A stretch of 64,000 nucleotides of DNA from Spirochaetaceae bacterium (GCA_002729885.1 PBUB01000029.1:1-64000), one strand, 5' to 3'. Counted from the first letter of the stretch, positions 19,137-31,000 are shown. Program-made: numbers and translations. Notes: generated from the letters alone by a model not told the origin.

Positions 19137-20426
19137 ATGCGAAAAGCGACGGGGAAAGCGGGGATTACACTGATGACACTGTTTTTAATGACAGGTCTGG
19201 TAAGCTGTAACTCCTCGGAAGACCCCAATCTAACCTGGCTTCTGGGGCTTGCGGATGGCACATCTCAATCCACCACCGGTCAGGTAAGCTCAACGGAAAT
19301 ACCCTTCAGTTATAATATCGATAACATCCAGCAGGGTACCGGTGATTTTGTCTTTGAGACCAATAAGTCCATTCCCGTGGAAATCCTGGTAGAGGATCCA
19401 GATGGCGGCGTCCAGGGGACCCGAGTTCTGATTCGTGATGCGAATGGGGAACGGGTTCTTTTCAGGGCTGTGACGGATGAAGCGGGGAATGCCACCGGAG
19501 TGGTTACAGTAAATCAGGATGAACAATCTGCAGTAATTGAAGTGGAATACAACGGACAGACTCTTTACGTCGATCTGGATATTACGGATGTTTTGCAGGC
19601 CACCGTTACTGTGCTTGTGAGGGTGCGAGCTGACGTTTCCGAAATAGCGGATGCCGATGGCGACGGTGTACCGGACAATGAAGACGACTATCCTCAGGAT
19701 CCGGATCGAGCCACTGTTGTTCGCGTTCCCGCAGAAGGATTCTACCGGGTGGCTTATGAAGACCTGTATCCTAAAAGAGGGGATGCGGACTTCAATGACT
19801 ATGTGGTTCAGGTATATCATGAACAGGATCTAAACGCATCCGGTAAACTGGTGGAGCTAAGATCCTACTATACTCACATTGCAAAAGGGGCCGGCTACGA
19901 TCATACATTGCATCTGGCTCTTCCATCCGAAGTCTCAGGCGTAGCCACTGTGGTGCGCAAGGATGCCAGCGGCACAGAGCTGGAAAGCCAGCAGCTGAAT
20001 ATCTCATCCGGCAATGCCATCGATATTCTGGGACGAAGCAATCTGACCATCAGCTCTTCCAACACTGCAAAAGATCAGACCTTCGTAATGGGGCATAGCG
20101 CCGAGCTGACTTTTCTGCCCGATGCTCCGGTGGCCCTTCAAACCATGGGCAAAGCTCCGTATGATTTATTTATCAAGGTGTTAAACACCGGTCATGAGAT
20201 TCATTTTGCAGGTCGGTATTTTGCAGAGGATGGATCGGATAAATACATCGATAGTGCAGGATTTCCATGGGCTCTCATGGTGCCGGATTACTGGCAATGG
20301 CCATATGAGCGAGCCAACATCCACGATGGCTATCCAGCATTTGATGATTGGTATCTTTCAGCAGGGACAGAATCTAAAAACTGGTATGATTCACCGGTGG
20401 CCGAATTTGTGTTCCCGGCGAATTAA
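19137..20426 (+). CDS. LruC-domain-containing lipoprotein
   Basis: Start chosen at MRKATGKAGITLMTLFLMTGLVSC (lipobox); DADGDGVPDNEDDYPQDPDRA calcium-binding-like repeat; LYPKRGDADFNDYVVQVYHEQ LruC signature. ORF track start at 19071 overlaps the promoter. Confidence 0.85.
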   Translation: MRKATGKAGITLMTLFLMTGLVSCNSSEDPNLTWLLGLADGTSQSTTGQVSSTEIPFSYNIDNIQQGTGDFVFETNKSIPVEILVEDPDGGVQGTRVLIRDANGERVLFRAVTDEAGNATGVVTVNQDEQSAVIEVEYNGQTLYVDLDITDVLQATVTVLVRVRADVSEIADADGDGVPDNEDDYPQDPDRATVVRVPAEGFYRVAYEDLYPKRGDADFNDYVVQVYHEQDLNASGKLVELRSYYTHIAKGAGYDHTLHLALPSEVSGVATVVRKDASGTELESQQLNISSGNAIDILGRSNLTISSSNTAKDQTFVMGHSAELTFLPDAPVALQTMGKAPYDLFIKVLNTGHEIHFAGRYFAEDGSDKYIDSAGFPWALMVPDYWQWPYERANIHDGYPAFDDWYLSAGTESKNWYDSPVAEFVFPAN

Positions 20427-20447
20427 ACTTCAGAAGAAGCGGGCTGT

Positions 20448-20476
20448 GCTGGCTCCATTGGAGCCAGCCCTTTTTT
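20448..20476 (+). terminator. Rho-independent terminator
   Basis: GCTGGCTCC-att-GGAGCCAGC followed by CCTTTTTT. Confidence 0.9.
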
Positions 20477-20485
20477 CTTTACCAG

Positions 20486-21529
20486 ATGCAGGCAACCAGT
20501 AAACATCATCAGGTGGACACAGAGTTTATTTCTCCATCCGACTTGCTGGCATTTATTTCTCCGCTGATTGCACTGGATGAAAGGCAAATCATTCGATACG
20601 TAAGCCCAACGTTTCAGAATGAGTTCTCATTAAAGAAAGACATTGCAGTGGGCAAGACTCTGGAAGAGATACTGCCCTGGGAGCCGCAGGCCGTAGCGGC
20701 TCTACTTACAGATGTAAGGCGCTTCCAGAGCGTAGGCACTTCCCGTCTGGATAACAGAGAGATTGAAGCAGGGAGCAGGATCTATGGCTATTCATTGTTT
20801 GCATTAAAGAATGGCCTGGCATTGATGATCAAAGATATCTCCGAAATCCGCAGGCTGGAAGCCGAGGTGGATCTTTTGCATTCCCGGCTTTTGAGAGTGC
20901 AGGAAGAGGAGAGGCAGCGCATTGCAGCGGAACTGCATGATGGAGTGGGACAGACGATTCTGGCAGCCAAGATAAATCTGGTTTCTGCAAAGAAACATCC
21001 GGACCGAGGTAGTTTTGATCAAGGTGTGGAACTGATCGACCAGGCAAGTCAGGAGCTCCGAGAAATCTATTCCAATCTGTTTCCCAACTCGCTACGAGAA
21101 ATCGGACTGCAGGCTGCCATCAATCGGCTTGTTCGCAGCTTTCTGGAGCCGCGAGGATGCGAAGTGCTTCAGTCAGTGGATATTCAAAGAGAAATACCGG
21201 ATGGTATTTCTGTACCGCTGTTTCGAATGTGTCAGGAGATCTTTACGAATATTGTGCGCCACTCCGGTGCAACGAAAGTTGAGGTACTTCTGGAAGACAC
21301 CGGCGATGCTCTGGTATTGCAGGTAAAAGATAATGGTAAGGGATTTTCCGTTACCGATTTAAAGAAAAGAAGCCTGGAAAAAGGCGGATTCGGTTTAATG
21401 AATCTGAAAAGAAGGGCAGAGGATCTGGATGGTATTTTTGGATTTCTATCAACTCCCGGGGAAGGCACCGAGGTGTCGGTGGTGCTACCCTGGTCAGAAG
21501 AGAAATCCATTACAGGAAACGATAAATGA
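20486..21529 (+). CDS. PAS-like sensor histidine kinase (HisKA_3, NarX/DegS type)
   Basis: ERQRIAAELHDGVGQTILAAKINL; HATPase GGFGLMNLKRRAEDLDG. Confidence 0.9.
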   Translation: MQATSKHHQVDTEFISPSDLLAFISPLIALDERQIIRYVSPTFQNEFSLKKDIAVGKTLEEILPWEPQAVAALLTDVRRFQSVGTSRLDNREIEAGSRIYGYSLFALKNGLALMIKDISEIRRLEAEVDLLHSRLLRVQEEERQRIAAELHDGVGQTILAAKINLVSAKKHPDRGSFDQGVELIDQASQELREIYSNLFPNSLREIGLQAAINRLVRSFLEPRGCEVLQSVDIQREIPDGISVPLFRMCQEIFTNIVRHSGATKVEVLLEDTGDALVLQVKDNGKGFSVTDLKKRSLEKGGFGLMNLKRRAEDLDGIFGFLSTPGEGTEVSVVLPWSEEKSITGNDK

Positions 21530-22236
21530 GTGAAACCAAACTGAAAGTATATCTGGCAGACGATCATCGAATTCTACGGGAAGGGCTGAAGCTGATTCTG
21601 GCAGAAAGCGATGGATTCTGCGTGGCCGGCGAAGCCGGGGATGGCAGAACAGCCTGGGAAGAGCTGGACCGAGAACCGCCGGATGTGGCTGTTCTGGATA
21701 TTTCCATTCCAGGACTTTCAGGCATTGAAATCGCACGCAGATTGAAGCGATATCATCCAGGGGTCAAAGTAGTATTCTTGAGTCGCCATGACGATGAAGA
21801 ATACATCGATCAGATGCTGGACATGGGCGTAGAGGGCTATGTACTCAAAGACGATGCAGGGGAAGACCTGCTCCGTTCTCTGGAAGCAGTGGTAGCCGGG
21901 CAGCACTTTCTCAGCCCCAGAATCAACAGTCGACTGATTCATCGAGTGAAGACTCTGGCTGGAGGCGGCAAGGTAGTATCCGAACCTGCCGGCGAGCGAG
22001 CCAATTCAGAAAACGATAGCGACAAACATTCTCTATATCAGGTGCTTTCGCCGAGGGAGCGAGAAATTCTCAAGCTGATCGCTGAAGGCACCTCCAGAGA
22101 TGAAATCGCACAGAAACTGCATATAGCGCCTACCACCGTGAAGGTGCATCGCCAGAATATCATGCGAAAGCTGGAGATGCATTCTGGAACAGAGCTTGTT
22201 AAGTTTGCTATCCGCTCCGGGCTTGTAGAGCCCTGA
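21526..22236 (+). CDS. NarL/LuxR-family response regulator
   Basis: Receiver LADDHRILREGL...VAVLDISIPGLSG; HTH LSPREREILKLIAEGTSRDEIAQKLHIAPTTVKVHRQNIMRKL; 4-nt overlap with kinase gene. Confidence 0.94.
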   Translation: MSETKLKVYLADDHRILREGLKLILAESDGFCVAGEAGDGRTAWEELDREPPDVAVLDISIPGLSGIEIARRLKRYHPGVKVVFLSRHDDEEYIDQMLDMGVEGYVLKDDAGEDLLRSLEAVVAGQHFLSPRINSRLIHRVKTLAGGGKVVSEPAGERANSENDSDKHSLYQVLSPREREILKLIAEGTSRDEIAQKLHIAPTTVKVHRQNIMRKLEMHSGTELVKFAIRSGLVEP

Positions 22237-22249
22237 GCGGACTATCTAA

Positions 22250-22921
22250 TTATCTTCTAACGCATAAGAGGGCTTGCGCGGTGCCGCAGCTCGAGTCCTG
22301 GGCAAAGGCACCCAGGGCTGCCGTGCCTCTACTTGTCGCATCTCCTCGCATTCCGTTTGAACCGCCCGATGCCCATTCGTTGCATGTCTGGCCCAGAGTG
22401 CTGGTAGTCCAGTCGCCGGAATCTTCGAAGCCGGTCCAGTAGAAGCTTACACTGCTTGTAAATACTCGAGCCAAGGGATTTGCGGATAGATTCGAAACTC
22501 CGTTGGAATCTGTAGTAAATATTAACTGATCCGAAGTATTGTAATAAGATGTCTGAGGAAACAGCACCCAGTCCAGATGCTCCGAGGTTCCACCGCTGGT
22601 GCAGTTGGCCGATGTGCAGGCTCGTCGATGATCGCTTACCAGAAAAGCCTTATACTCGTTGGATGCTCCGGGAAGACCAGGAAAGTTAACCCCTTTTTCC
22701 CAGGCACATACGGCATCGGCAGATTCAATGCCGTTTGCGTCGGTTGTGTTCTTGAAAGCACCGGGATAGGTGGCCTGCGAGGCAAAAATGTATTTTTTCA
22801 AGGCGCTGGAAAGAAGCACCGCATCCAGCCCATCCATGTCGGGAAATGGATCTGAACAGGATCCCAGAAATACCAGAGGCATCAAAAGTACCAGGGCCAC
22901 AGATCGAATTCTATTTCGCAT
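22250..22921 (-). CDS. DUF1554-type lipoprotein
   Basis: Start set at MRNRIRSVALVLLMPLVFLGSC (lipobox); conserved Trp/Cys pattern FYWTGFEDSGDWTTSTLGQTCNEWASGG; the listed ORF start (23095) overlaps the upstream gene. Confidence 0.7.
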   Translation of the reverse strand: MRNRIRSVALVLLMPLVFLGSCSDPFPDMDGLDAVLLSSALKKYIFASQATYPGAFKNTTDANGIESADAVCAWEKGVNFPGLPGASNEYKAFLVSDHRRACTSANCTSGGTSEHLDWVLFPQTSYYNTSDQLIFTTDSNGVSNLSANPLARVFTSSVSFYWTGFEDSGDWTTSTLGQTCNEWASGGSNGMRGDATSRGTAALGAFAQDSSCGTAQALLCVRR

Positions 22922-23025
22922 CTTCAAAAAGGGCCCGGTGGCGATACCGGTTGGGTTACCGGCTGAACTGGACGTATTGCCGGAGGAACTCTCCAGCATT
23001 TCTTCATATTCTATTATTGGTTTCA

Positions 23026-23970
23026 TCAGAAATACGTCCTCCACTGGATTCTGGCCTGCATATCTGTAGCCCGGCCTGGGTCTTCCTTTTGCCACGGAAT
23101 GTCCGGAGTGGTGGCATCCATGGCCACTCCCCAGGTGGAGCTTCCAGGCCGGGGCCCGGCTGCTTCCTGCACCGGGCTGGAAAAGAAATATAGATCTACA
23201 AAGTGGAATAGATATATGAGCCCCACGGAGGCTGCCAGATAGGTTTGATTATTCTGACTGTCTGAGTATTTACTTCTTTCAGCAGACCGGCGAAACCACA
23301 TCAGACCCAGAAAGGCCCGGTTTCCGTTACTGGTAAGCAGGATGTTCGTAGGATCATTCCAGGGTTCCCGGGAAAGCAGATTGCCCCGCTGACGTTCCAC
23401 CTGAAAGGCGTAGGCAGTGCCCAGGATCAAGCCGTTGTAAAGATACAGCTTGTATTGCTCACCCCGGTTGTATTGAATCCATCCCGGGATCAATGCCATG
23501 GGATAGGTGATCCGTGAATAATCATAGGCCGGTTCCGGACTTTCTTCCGGCTCTTCCTTCTCTCTGGCCGTTTGCTCCCGGGCTTCCTCCATTTGAATGG
23601 TTCTTGTTTCATTGGAGCGTTCGATCTGAACCCTGGCTGGATCCGAGAATGGGCCTGGCTTTCCAAACTTGTTCAGTCCGGCGATGCGAATGACATAGGC
23701 GCCTGGCTTTAGATCCAGGCGAACGCGATTGGTTCCAATTCTATTTTCGGTAACGGTGCCATCTTCCTGTTGCACTCGAACCAGATATCCCGAGCTTCCT
23801 TCCACGGCCTTCCATCGAAGTTCCACAGGCTCTGCCATGAGCGAGGATGTAAAGGCACATATGATCAGGACAAACCAGAAGGCTCGGGCCATTCCGGGGC
23901 TTCTAGCTCCGGGGCTCATCGTAAACTTGGATCTGTAACGTCCTTTGTCTGTTTTTTTTTCCGAACGCAT
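23026..23970 (-). CDS. Hypothetical membrane protein with fibronectin-III-like N-terminal region
   Basis: VELRWKAVEGSSGYLVRVQQEDG...RIAGLNKFGKPGPFS pattern; ALIPGWIQYNRGEQYKLYLYNGLILGTAYAFQ. Confidence 0.6.
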   Translation of the reverse strand: MRSEKKTDKGRYRSKFTMSPGARSPGMARAFWFVLIICAFTSSLMAEPVELRWKAVEGSSGYLVRVQQEDGTVTENRIGTNRVRLDLKPGAYVIRIAGLNKFGKPGPFSDPARVQIERSNETRTIQMEEAREQTAREKEEPEESPEPAYDYSRITYPMALIPGWIQYNRGEQYKLYLYNGLILGTAYAFQVERQRGNLLSREPWNDPTNILLTSNGNRAFLGLMWFRRSAERSKYSDSQNNQTYLAASVGLIYLFHFVDLYFFSSPVQEAAGPRPGSSTWGVAMDATTPDIPWQKEDPGRATDMQARIQWRTYF

Positions 23971-24008
23971 ATCACTCTTCCAGGGACTGAATACGCATGC
24001 GGTCTGTA

Positions 24009-25550
24009 CTATTCCAGTTCAGGCTTTTCCAGTTGTTCGCTCAGGGTTACCTGGAAGCGATGTTGAAATCCAGTTCCGGATTGTCCGTCTCCAAAGATTG
24101 GCTCAACAGACCATTCAAACCATGCTGTATCCAGCAATGTTAACTCTCTGAAGTTAAGATAAGGATTGGGGACAAATCTTTCAATGAGAATTGAGTCATC
24201 GCGATAAAGTCGGAACAAATATTTATCAACTCCTGGAACGGGAGTCCATCTAAACGGAAGCGAATCTCGTTTGCTCATATCAACAGCCGTTTCTGGAAGA
24301 GGAAATACAGGATAAACGTTTGCCCGGGCTACTTCGGAGCGATCTGGAGCGGGACGAGCGTAAACTGGTTGCTTCTTCGCAGTGTCTTGCTTCTCATCTG
24401 CCTTGAGGTTTATGGCAACTTCCTGATTCGTTTCTTCGGATGGCTTAATTTCAAACGATAGAACCTTAGAAGTTACATCCTGGGACGTATCCGGTGCGTC
24501 CGGCAGTCCTGCCATAGATGTAATTCTCCAGTAATACGTACCTGCGGCTAAGGAAAACACTGCACTCCTTCGACTGGTAACCAGAGAACTACTATTGCTC
24601 ATATCCGGCTCTCTGGATACATCGATTCGAAACCTTTGCTGAAATCCCGGACCATCCCAGGAGAAAAGAACCAGTCCGGACTCATTGGAAATTGTGATGG
24701 TGGAACCTGCAGCAGGTTGCACAGGCTGAAGAGGTTGGCTTTCCAGAAGCCTGAAACTTCTTGTGGCAGATTGCTCAGAGGAGTTTTTTACATACCAGCT
24801 ATAGATTCCATGGGGCAATTCCATCTGGTATTGATTCTCTGAAATAGCCTCTATAGAGATGGGTGATTGCTGTGCGCTGGAGGATTGCACATGAAGAGAA
24901 CAGGGGCAGCTTCCCGACCATCGGAAGGTAACCTGGCTCTTTTCGCTTTCCACTACAGTTCGAGTGTCCACAGGAGAGAGGAGTGTTAGATTGCTCTGTA
25001 GTTTCTGAATTCCTTCATTGCGAATCCTGCTCCAGGAGGGAAGCTCCTGGCCATCTAAAGTGGCTCCGGAATCTTCCTGCTCAATTTCCAAAGAGTCGTC
25101 CGATAGGCTGATTCTGGATCGACCATTCAGCTTTTCGATTTTGCGATCCTTTGCAATCAGATCATAGTCTCCCTTTAGTTCCAGTTCCAGAGAACCCTGC
25201 ATGAGCTTCAGTTCTTGACGGCCTTCCTCTACGAACAGTACCAGCATTGTTTCCGGGGCCATTTCTACTCTGGAGCCATCTTCCAGCTCCAGCACCGCCT
25301 CTGAATAGGAATCGGTGCGAATCCAGTCTTCATTTCTAAGTAGGTCTCCGGGATTGATTCGGTCCCAGAGCACGGAATCACTGAATTTGCGTTCTGCAAT
25401 GCGGTAACGAAATGTGAGCTCTCCGATGGTTTGTCCGGAGCCCGAGCCGGTGGAACGGTTCTGCTCGTACAGAAACAGTGCAGCAAATAATACAATGGAA
25501 AGAATTAGCACAAGTACCGTGATCCATTCTGTGAGTCTCAGACCTTTCAC
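24009..25550 (-). CDS. FecR-domain-like protein with Fn3/Ig-like repeats
   Basis: N-terminal TM; RTDSYSEAVLELEDGSRVEMAPETMLVL...LMQGSLELEL; repeated FRWxP/YxWxxxxS modules. Confidence 0.7.
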   Translation of the reverse strand: MKGLRLTEWITVLVLILSIVLFAALFLYEQNRSTGSGSGQTIGELTFRYRIAERKFSDSVLWDRINPGDLLRNEDWIRTDSYSEAVLELEDGSRVEMAPETMLVLFVEEGRQELKLMQGSLELELKGDYDLIAKDRKIEKLNGRSRISLSDDSLEIEQEDSGATLDGQELPSWSRIRNEGIQKLQSNLTLLSPVDTRTVVESEKSQVTFRWSGSCPCSLHVQSSSAQQSPISIEAISENQYQMELPHGIYSWYVKNSSEQSATRSFRLLESQPLQPVQPAAGSTITISNESGLVLFSWDGPGFQQRFRIDVSREPDMSNSSSLVTSRRSAVFSLAAGTYYWRITSMAGLPDAPDTSQDVTSKVLSFEIKPSEETNQEVAINLKADEKQDTAKKQPVYARPAPDRSEVARANVYPVFPLPETAVDMSKRDSLPFRWTPVPGVDKYLFRLYRDDSILIERFVPNPYLNFRELTLLDTAWFEWSVEPIFGDGQSGTGFQHRFQVTLSEQLEKPELE

Positions 25551-28042
25551 TTTTTCTTCTCTTTATTTACCATCTGATCGCTGGATCTCTGGAGCTCCAT
25601 TTTCGCCTGCTGTTCATCGAACTGAATTCCAACCATGGTCCTGAGCTCTTCCAGCGAGCGCGGCCGGTCCGGATCGTCTATGAAGCCCAGGATTGCATAT
25701 ACTGTTTCTGGCTGGCTTTTTCCTTTAATTCTTAGCGGCGGCATTTCCACTGCATCGAACTGTCCACGGACTCTTTCCATACTATATGAAGAGATCAGAA
25801 TATCTGTGCCAAAGAGCTTGTTCAGGTATTCAATCCTGGAGGCCAGATTGACGGTATCTCCAATAACGGTGTATTCCAGTCGTTTTTCTGAGCCAATCTG
25901 ACCGGCAATGACAGGACCTGTATTGATCCCGCATCCAGAAAGCAAGGCCGGCGAACCTTCGGCTTCCAGCTCTCGGTTTAGCTGAATCAGAGCCTTTCGC
26001 ATCATTAATGCCGCTCTTACTGCATCGGCTGTATCTGTTTGGGATGGATCCAGTGTTCCCCAGTGAGCCATAATCGCATCGCCAATAAACTTATCCACCA
26101 TGCCGCCGGTGGCCTGGATACAGTCTACCATGGCGCTAAAGTACCGGTTTAGAAAATCCACCACTTCCTCTGGCTGACTCCTTTCAGAAAGAGCAGTGAA
26201 GTTCCTTAGATCGGAAAAGAAAACGGTGCCGCTGCGTTTTTCGCCGCCCAGTTTGATTTCTCCCCGCAGGGCTTTCTCAGCAATGCCAGGGCTTACAAAC
26301 TTACCAAATGCATCTTTGATATGCTCGCGTTCCTGAAGCCCTCGAGTCATCTGTAAGAAGGAATAAGTTAGCTGTCCAATTTCATCTCTTGTTGTTGGAT
26401 GGATGCGCACAGCATAATCTCCCCGTCGAACCGCACCCGTCGCCTGAGCCAGGCGAATAATGGGAACGCTAAGAGTTCTGGCAAAAAGAAATACCAGAAG
26501 AAATGCTGCAGCCAGCACAGCGCCCATGAGGTAAAGGTTCTGTCTTTCAATTCTACGCACGGCTTCAAAAACGCGACTGGTTTCTGCATGCGAAAGTACC
26601 GTAAGTCCGGGGCCCTCCAGTGTTTGAAAGGAGGCCAGGTATTCCTTTCCCTCATTCGTATACTTTCTTGATCCGTTATTTACCGGGCTTTTTACAATCT
26701 CCTGGATAATGGAATGTCCCTTTAACTGAGCCGATGAGCCACCTTCCGAGCTAATCAATATGGATCCATCGCTGGAAATCAGATGAATCTCAAATATGCC
26801 GGCCTGGCGTGCTTTGCGAAAGGATTGAAAGAAATCATCTGCAGCCATGTACATGAGGATACGACCATTCTTTCCTGGAAAGGAAAGTCCCAGCAAAGGC
26901 ACATTGCCCAGCTGAAACTTCTGTAGATGCAATGGACCATTCTGCAGGGCGTTTGCTGGCCACTCTTTCAGTAGCTGACGGAATTGCTCGGGTTTCAGGC
27001 CGTATTCCAGAAAGAACGGGCCGTTAAAGAATTCTCGATTTATATCAATGCTTCTATCTTTGGCATCAGTAGATTCTGCATCAATGGATGAAAGATATAG
27101 ATACCGGTCATTCTCCTTGAAAAATTGATCTACGGATGTATAACCGCGATGGCCCGGGCTCAGGGAAATCTCCCCTGCATCTTTTTCTGTCTCTGACTCT
27201 TTATCGGCCCTTTCAACATTTGCTTCGTTTTCAGAATTCGAAGTTTGCTCCGTCTTTTCAACAATTGCTTCGCTTTCAGACGTTGTGGTTTGCTCTGTAT
27301 TTTCAGAAGAATCTGCTTCGGAGGGCTTCCGGGTATCCGATGTATCCTGGTCGCCCGAGGCATCGCGGGGTTTTTCTTCTTCGGAGTCTGGCTTTTGAAT
27401 TGGATCTGTACTTAATGTTGGCTTTTCGCTGTCCAGACGATCCAGCAAAGCCAGGCTTCTATATTGAATTCCCTGAATATCCTTTTCCAGGGATTCCGCC
27501 ACCAGGCGCGCCAGAGAGAGGTTATAGCCCTGGATCAGAGTTTCGCTATGATTTCTAAACAGATAGGAAGCCATCCCGATCATGGCAGCCAGAGCCAGAG
27601 AAACAATGAGCCCGGTAATGCTCAGTAGCTTCAATCGAATGCTTAGACGAGAAGGCTTGAATTCCTGATTTCCATCGCTGGTGAGCCTCAGCTCTTCCAT
27701 GAAGCCCTGGATGTCGGTTCTATGCCAGTCTTCAGGGGCCAGGATCAAGACTTCCCTGGATTTCTGGTATTCTTCGCTTTCCTGAATAGCTCTTACCAGG
27801 CCGGATGTGGAGGACTGGATGTCGCGCAACCAGATGATTCGAAGACCTCCCCCAGCATTCTGGATTCTGGATTTAAGAGTGTTAAGATAAGGTGGGAAAT
27901 TACGATCCGGAAGAATTACCAGCGTAAGCAACCTGGACTTTTTCTTTTTAACCTTTTTATAGAGAGAGCTGAGCTCCTTTTCAGGTAGCAGTAGCGGGGA
28001 CAGAATAGAGATCTGCCGCTTATTTTTTTGTGAGGTTTTCAA
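25547..28042 (-). CDS. Membrane-bound class III adenylate/guanylate cyclase with HAMP domain
   Basis: Two TM segments, HAMP (RTLSVPIIRLAQATGAVRRGDY), FFSDLRNFTALSER, DKFIGDAIMAHWG, YTVIGDTVNLASRIEYLN. Confidence 0.93.
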   Translation of the reverse strand: MKTSQKNKRQISILSPLLLPEKELSSLYKKVKKKKSRLLTLVILPDRNFPPYLNTLKSRIQNAGGGLRIIWLRDIQSSTSGLVRAIQESEEYQKSREVLILAPEDWHRTDIQGFMEELRLTSDGNQEFKPSRLSIRLKLLSITGLIVSLALAAMIGMASYLFRNHSETLIQGYNLSLARLVAESLEKDIQGIQYRSLALLDRLDSEKPTLSTDPIQKPDSEEEKPRDASGDQDTSDTRKPSEADSSENTEQTTTSESEAIVEKTEQTSNSENEANVERADKESETEKDAGEISLSPGHRGYTSVDQFFKENDRYLYLSSIDAESTDAKDRSIDINREFFNGPFFLEYGLKPEQFRQLLKEWPANALQNGPLHLQKFQLGNVPLLGLSFPGKNGRILMYMAADDFFQSFRKARQAGIFEIHLISSDGSILISSEGGSSAQLKGHSIIQEIVKSPVNNGSRKYTNEGKEYLASFQTLEGPGLTVLSHAETSRVFEAVRRIERQNLYLMGAVLAAAFLLVFLFARTLSVPIIRLAQATGAVRRGDYAVRIHPTTRDEIGQLTYSFLQMTRGLQEREHIKDAFGKFVSPGIAEKALRGEIKLGGEKRSGTVFFSDLRNFTALSERSQPEEVVDFLNRYFSAMVDCIQATGGMVDKFIGDAIMAHWGTLDPSQTDTADAVRAALMMRKALIQLNRELEAEGSPALLSGCGINTGPVIAGQIGSEKRLEYTVIGDTVNLASRIEYLNKLFGTDILISSYSMERVRGQFDAVEMPPLRIKGKSQPETVYAILGFIDDPDRPRSLEELRTMVGIQFDEQQAKMELQRSSDQMVNKEKKK

Positions 28043-31000
28043 TGCCTTCCCAGTTTTCCGGAATTCCGTGTTCTTCCAGTCGGTGGATACGATCTAGATA
28101 GAACTGTATAACTGGATCATCGGGACATTCGGCCTTTAGTTTTAGAAAGTGTTCTCTAGCTTCTGAAAGAGATGCATCCTGATAGGCCTGCAAAGCCCGG
28201 TCATAGAGCTCTCGATTGGCCTCGGAGGCCGGATTGAGCTGCAATTCGTAGATCCAGAGATCTCGGGACTTTCCTTTTACCCGGACTCTGTCCAGGGCTC
28301 TAAAATGAAATAGAGAGGAATCCTTCATAAAGGACCGGGTAGCATCGCTGACAATAATGGATGTCCCGTAACCTGGATTCAGACTTTCCAGTCTGCTGGC
28401 CGTATTCACGGTATCTCCAATCACGGTGCCTTCGATTCTACCTTCCTCACCAATAATACCCAGTCGCAATACCCCGGTATGCACCCCGATGCCAATACGA
28501 ACCGGATCATATCCGCTCAACTTGCGGTGATCATTGTAGCTTGCAAGTTCAAGCATCATGGCCCTGGCTGCACGAATAGCTTGATCCGGTTTTTCAAAAA
28601 GTGCCATGACGGCATCCCCTATGTATTTATCTATGAAGCCGCCGCTTTCCCGTACCAGAGGGCCAATTCTGGAAAGATAGCTATTGATGAACCGGAAGGT
28701 ATCCTCCGGAGTCATGGATTCAGAAAGGGATGTGAATGCGCGAATATCGGAGAACAACACTGTCATTTCACGCTCGATGTTTTCTCCCAGTTTGATCTCC
28801 GAGAAACTTTCCACTCCCAGTATCTTCAGAAATTCGTCTGGTACAAAACGGCGAATTACAGTATTGATTCTTTCTTCAGATTTCCGGGCCTTCTGTTCCT
28901 GTTGCAGCGCTTCCTTTACATCCTCATACAATCTGGCATTCTCCAGAGATGTTGCGATCTGAGCTCCCAGGAGGTTCAACACTCGTACCCTGTGAGGCGA
29001 AAAAGCTCCCCTGGTAGTGGAATGTTCCAGATACATAAGCGATGATACTTCGCCTTTCAGAAGGATAGGAATACACAGTGCGGACGAAACGTTTCTTGCC
29101 TGAATGTATGGATCCTCTGTAAAAGAGCCTTCCTGGCTGGCATTATCCAGAACGGTGGATTTCAATGTTCTGTCTGTATATCTCAATATAGATTCCGGAA
29201 TGTCCTGTTGTGGGTCCGCCTTTCGCAGTTCGCCTACCAGGGGTTCCTGGTCTCCATCCTGCATCGCGCGAATCAAATAGTCATCGCTAGATTTTTCCAG
29301 AAGCACTACCTTGCGTGCTCCTGCACTTTCTATAAGGCTATGCATTAGCTTTCGTAGCAGCTGATCCAGTTCAATTTCGGAAGAAACAATAGCCGCCGTT
29401 CGCATCACAGATTCAAGATCAAGCTCCGATCCGGACTCTCCGCTGGTGACGTCGGATTGAATACTGCGACCGGAGCTGGGATCCAGAAGAGCTACATCCC
29501 TGGCTGCGCTCTCTGTGAGTGTATCCAGGGACTCGGCATCGAAACTCATCTCCCGGGCCAGTTCCTCATGCAACAGTCGAATTTCATCCAGCAATCGTTC
29601 GGTTTGTTCTATCTGTGCATGGGATTTTAATCTTCTGTAAAAGTCCAGGGCCCTCTTTGCATAGATGGATGCAAATACTGGCTTTCGCAGCTCTAGATAG
29701 AAATGGGCGGTGCGTTCCTGCATAAATCCCGCCAGAAGTACCGGTCCTGATTTTCTACTTCTCTGGCAGGCTCGATCAAAGGCAGTCATGGCGTCGGGAA
29801 TCCTCTGCTCCTGCCATGCAGACTCGGCTTGCAGGTGCGCTCGAAACAAAGCAAAATTGTCTGCGCAGCTTTGCTCCAGATTTTCCATTTTCTCCAGTAA
29901 TGGTTTTAGTTCCGGAGGCACTCCGGACTTCTTATCCAGGATCATTCTTTGAATAAACGTTAGATAATCCCTGAATAGCGCATCATAGTGGGACAGGGGA
30001 GCTTCGCTTCCGGAGATTTTTCCTGGCTCCCTGGATTCCTGAAAAAACAGAGTACTGAGCCATCGACGATACAGTTCAAGATAGAACAGGCTTCTGGATG
30101 CCCCGGTATTTTGCCAGCCGGACTGTGCCTTCTTTTCGTCGAAGAAATCTCCTCTTAATCGATCCTTCTGTCTGCTTGCACCTTTCAAGCTGTGTAATGC
30201 CTGACGCACAAGCCCAAACAACTCCTGGATGGAAGACTGTCCGGTTCTACCTATGGCCGCATCGTACTTTTCGTACAATCGGTCCAGATCATCCAGACTT
30301 TCGTTACAATACAGCAGTCTCTGCGAAAGCATTTCAAATACACATAATGCTGCAAAGGGCAGGTCCCCGGATTCAAGGCATTGATCGTAGGCCCGTTCAT
30401 AAAGTGGCAGGCGACTCTGGATCGATTCGCTCCAGCTATGGATAGAAGAGAGATAGTAATAGTTTACTCTTCCGCGCAACTCCCTGGCGTTGAATCGTTC
30501 CACCAGATCCTGGGCCATACGCCCCATGTTCTGACCCTGTTCATAGTTCCTTAAATGTTCGCAACTGAGTGTTCCCAGAACCACCAGGGCCACAGCCGTT
30601 TCTGGAAAGGGTCCTTTCTTTTCGCTCCAATCCAGCAAAGCAAATACCAGGGAAGGTAGTCGATCGGACCGGGTGAGGAAAGCCGGAGTAATGGTCTGAG
30701 AAAAGATGCGCGCAATTAATCTGGACTGGGCATCCGGCTCTTTTTTACGCTTCTTGCGCACCAATTCCGGAATCTTTCGAGCATCCTTGATACTGGATTT
30801 GATCAGGCTATCCCGTTGTGCATCCTTCAATGGTGAGATGGCATGACCTGCTTTCTTGAGAGCCTGAATACCCAGAGATACCGCTTCCTGCTGATGCCCA
30901 TCGCTGGATAACAGAGCAATCTTGAATTCGTAGACCTTAAGTTTATCCAGCTGGCTTCGGGAGTCCTTGAGAATCTGGTCAAAGAATTCCTGGGCCACTA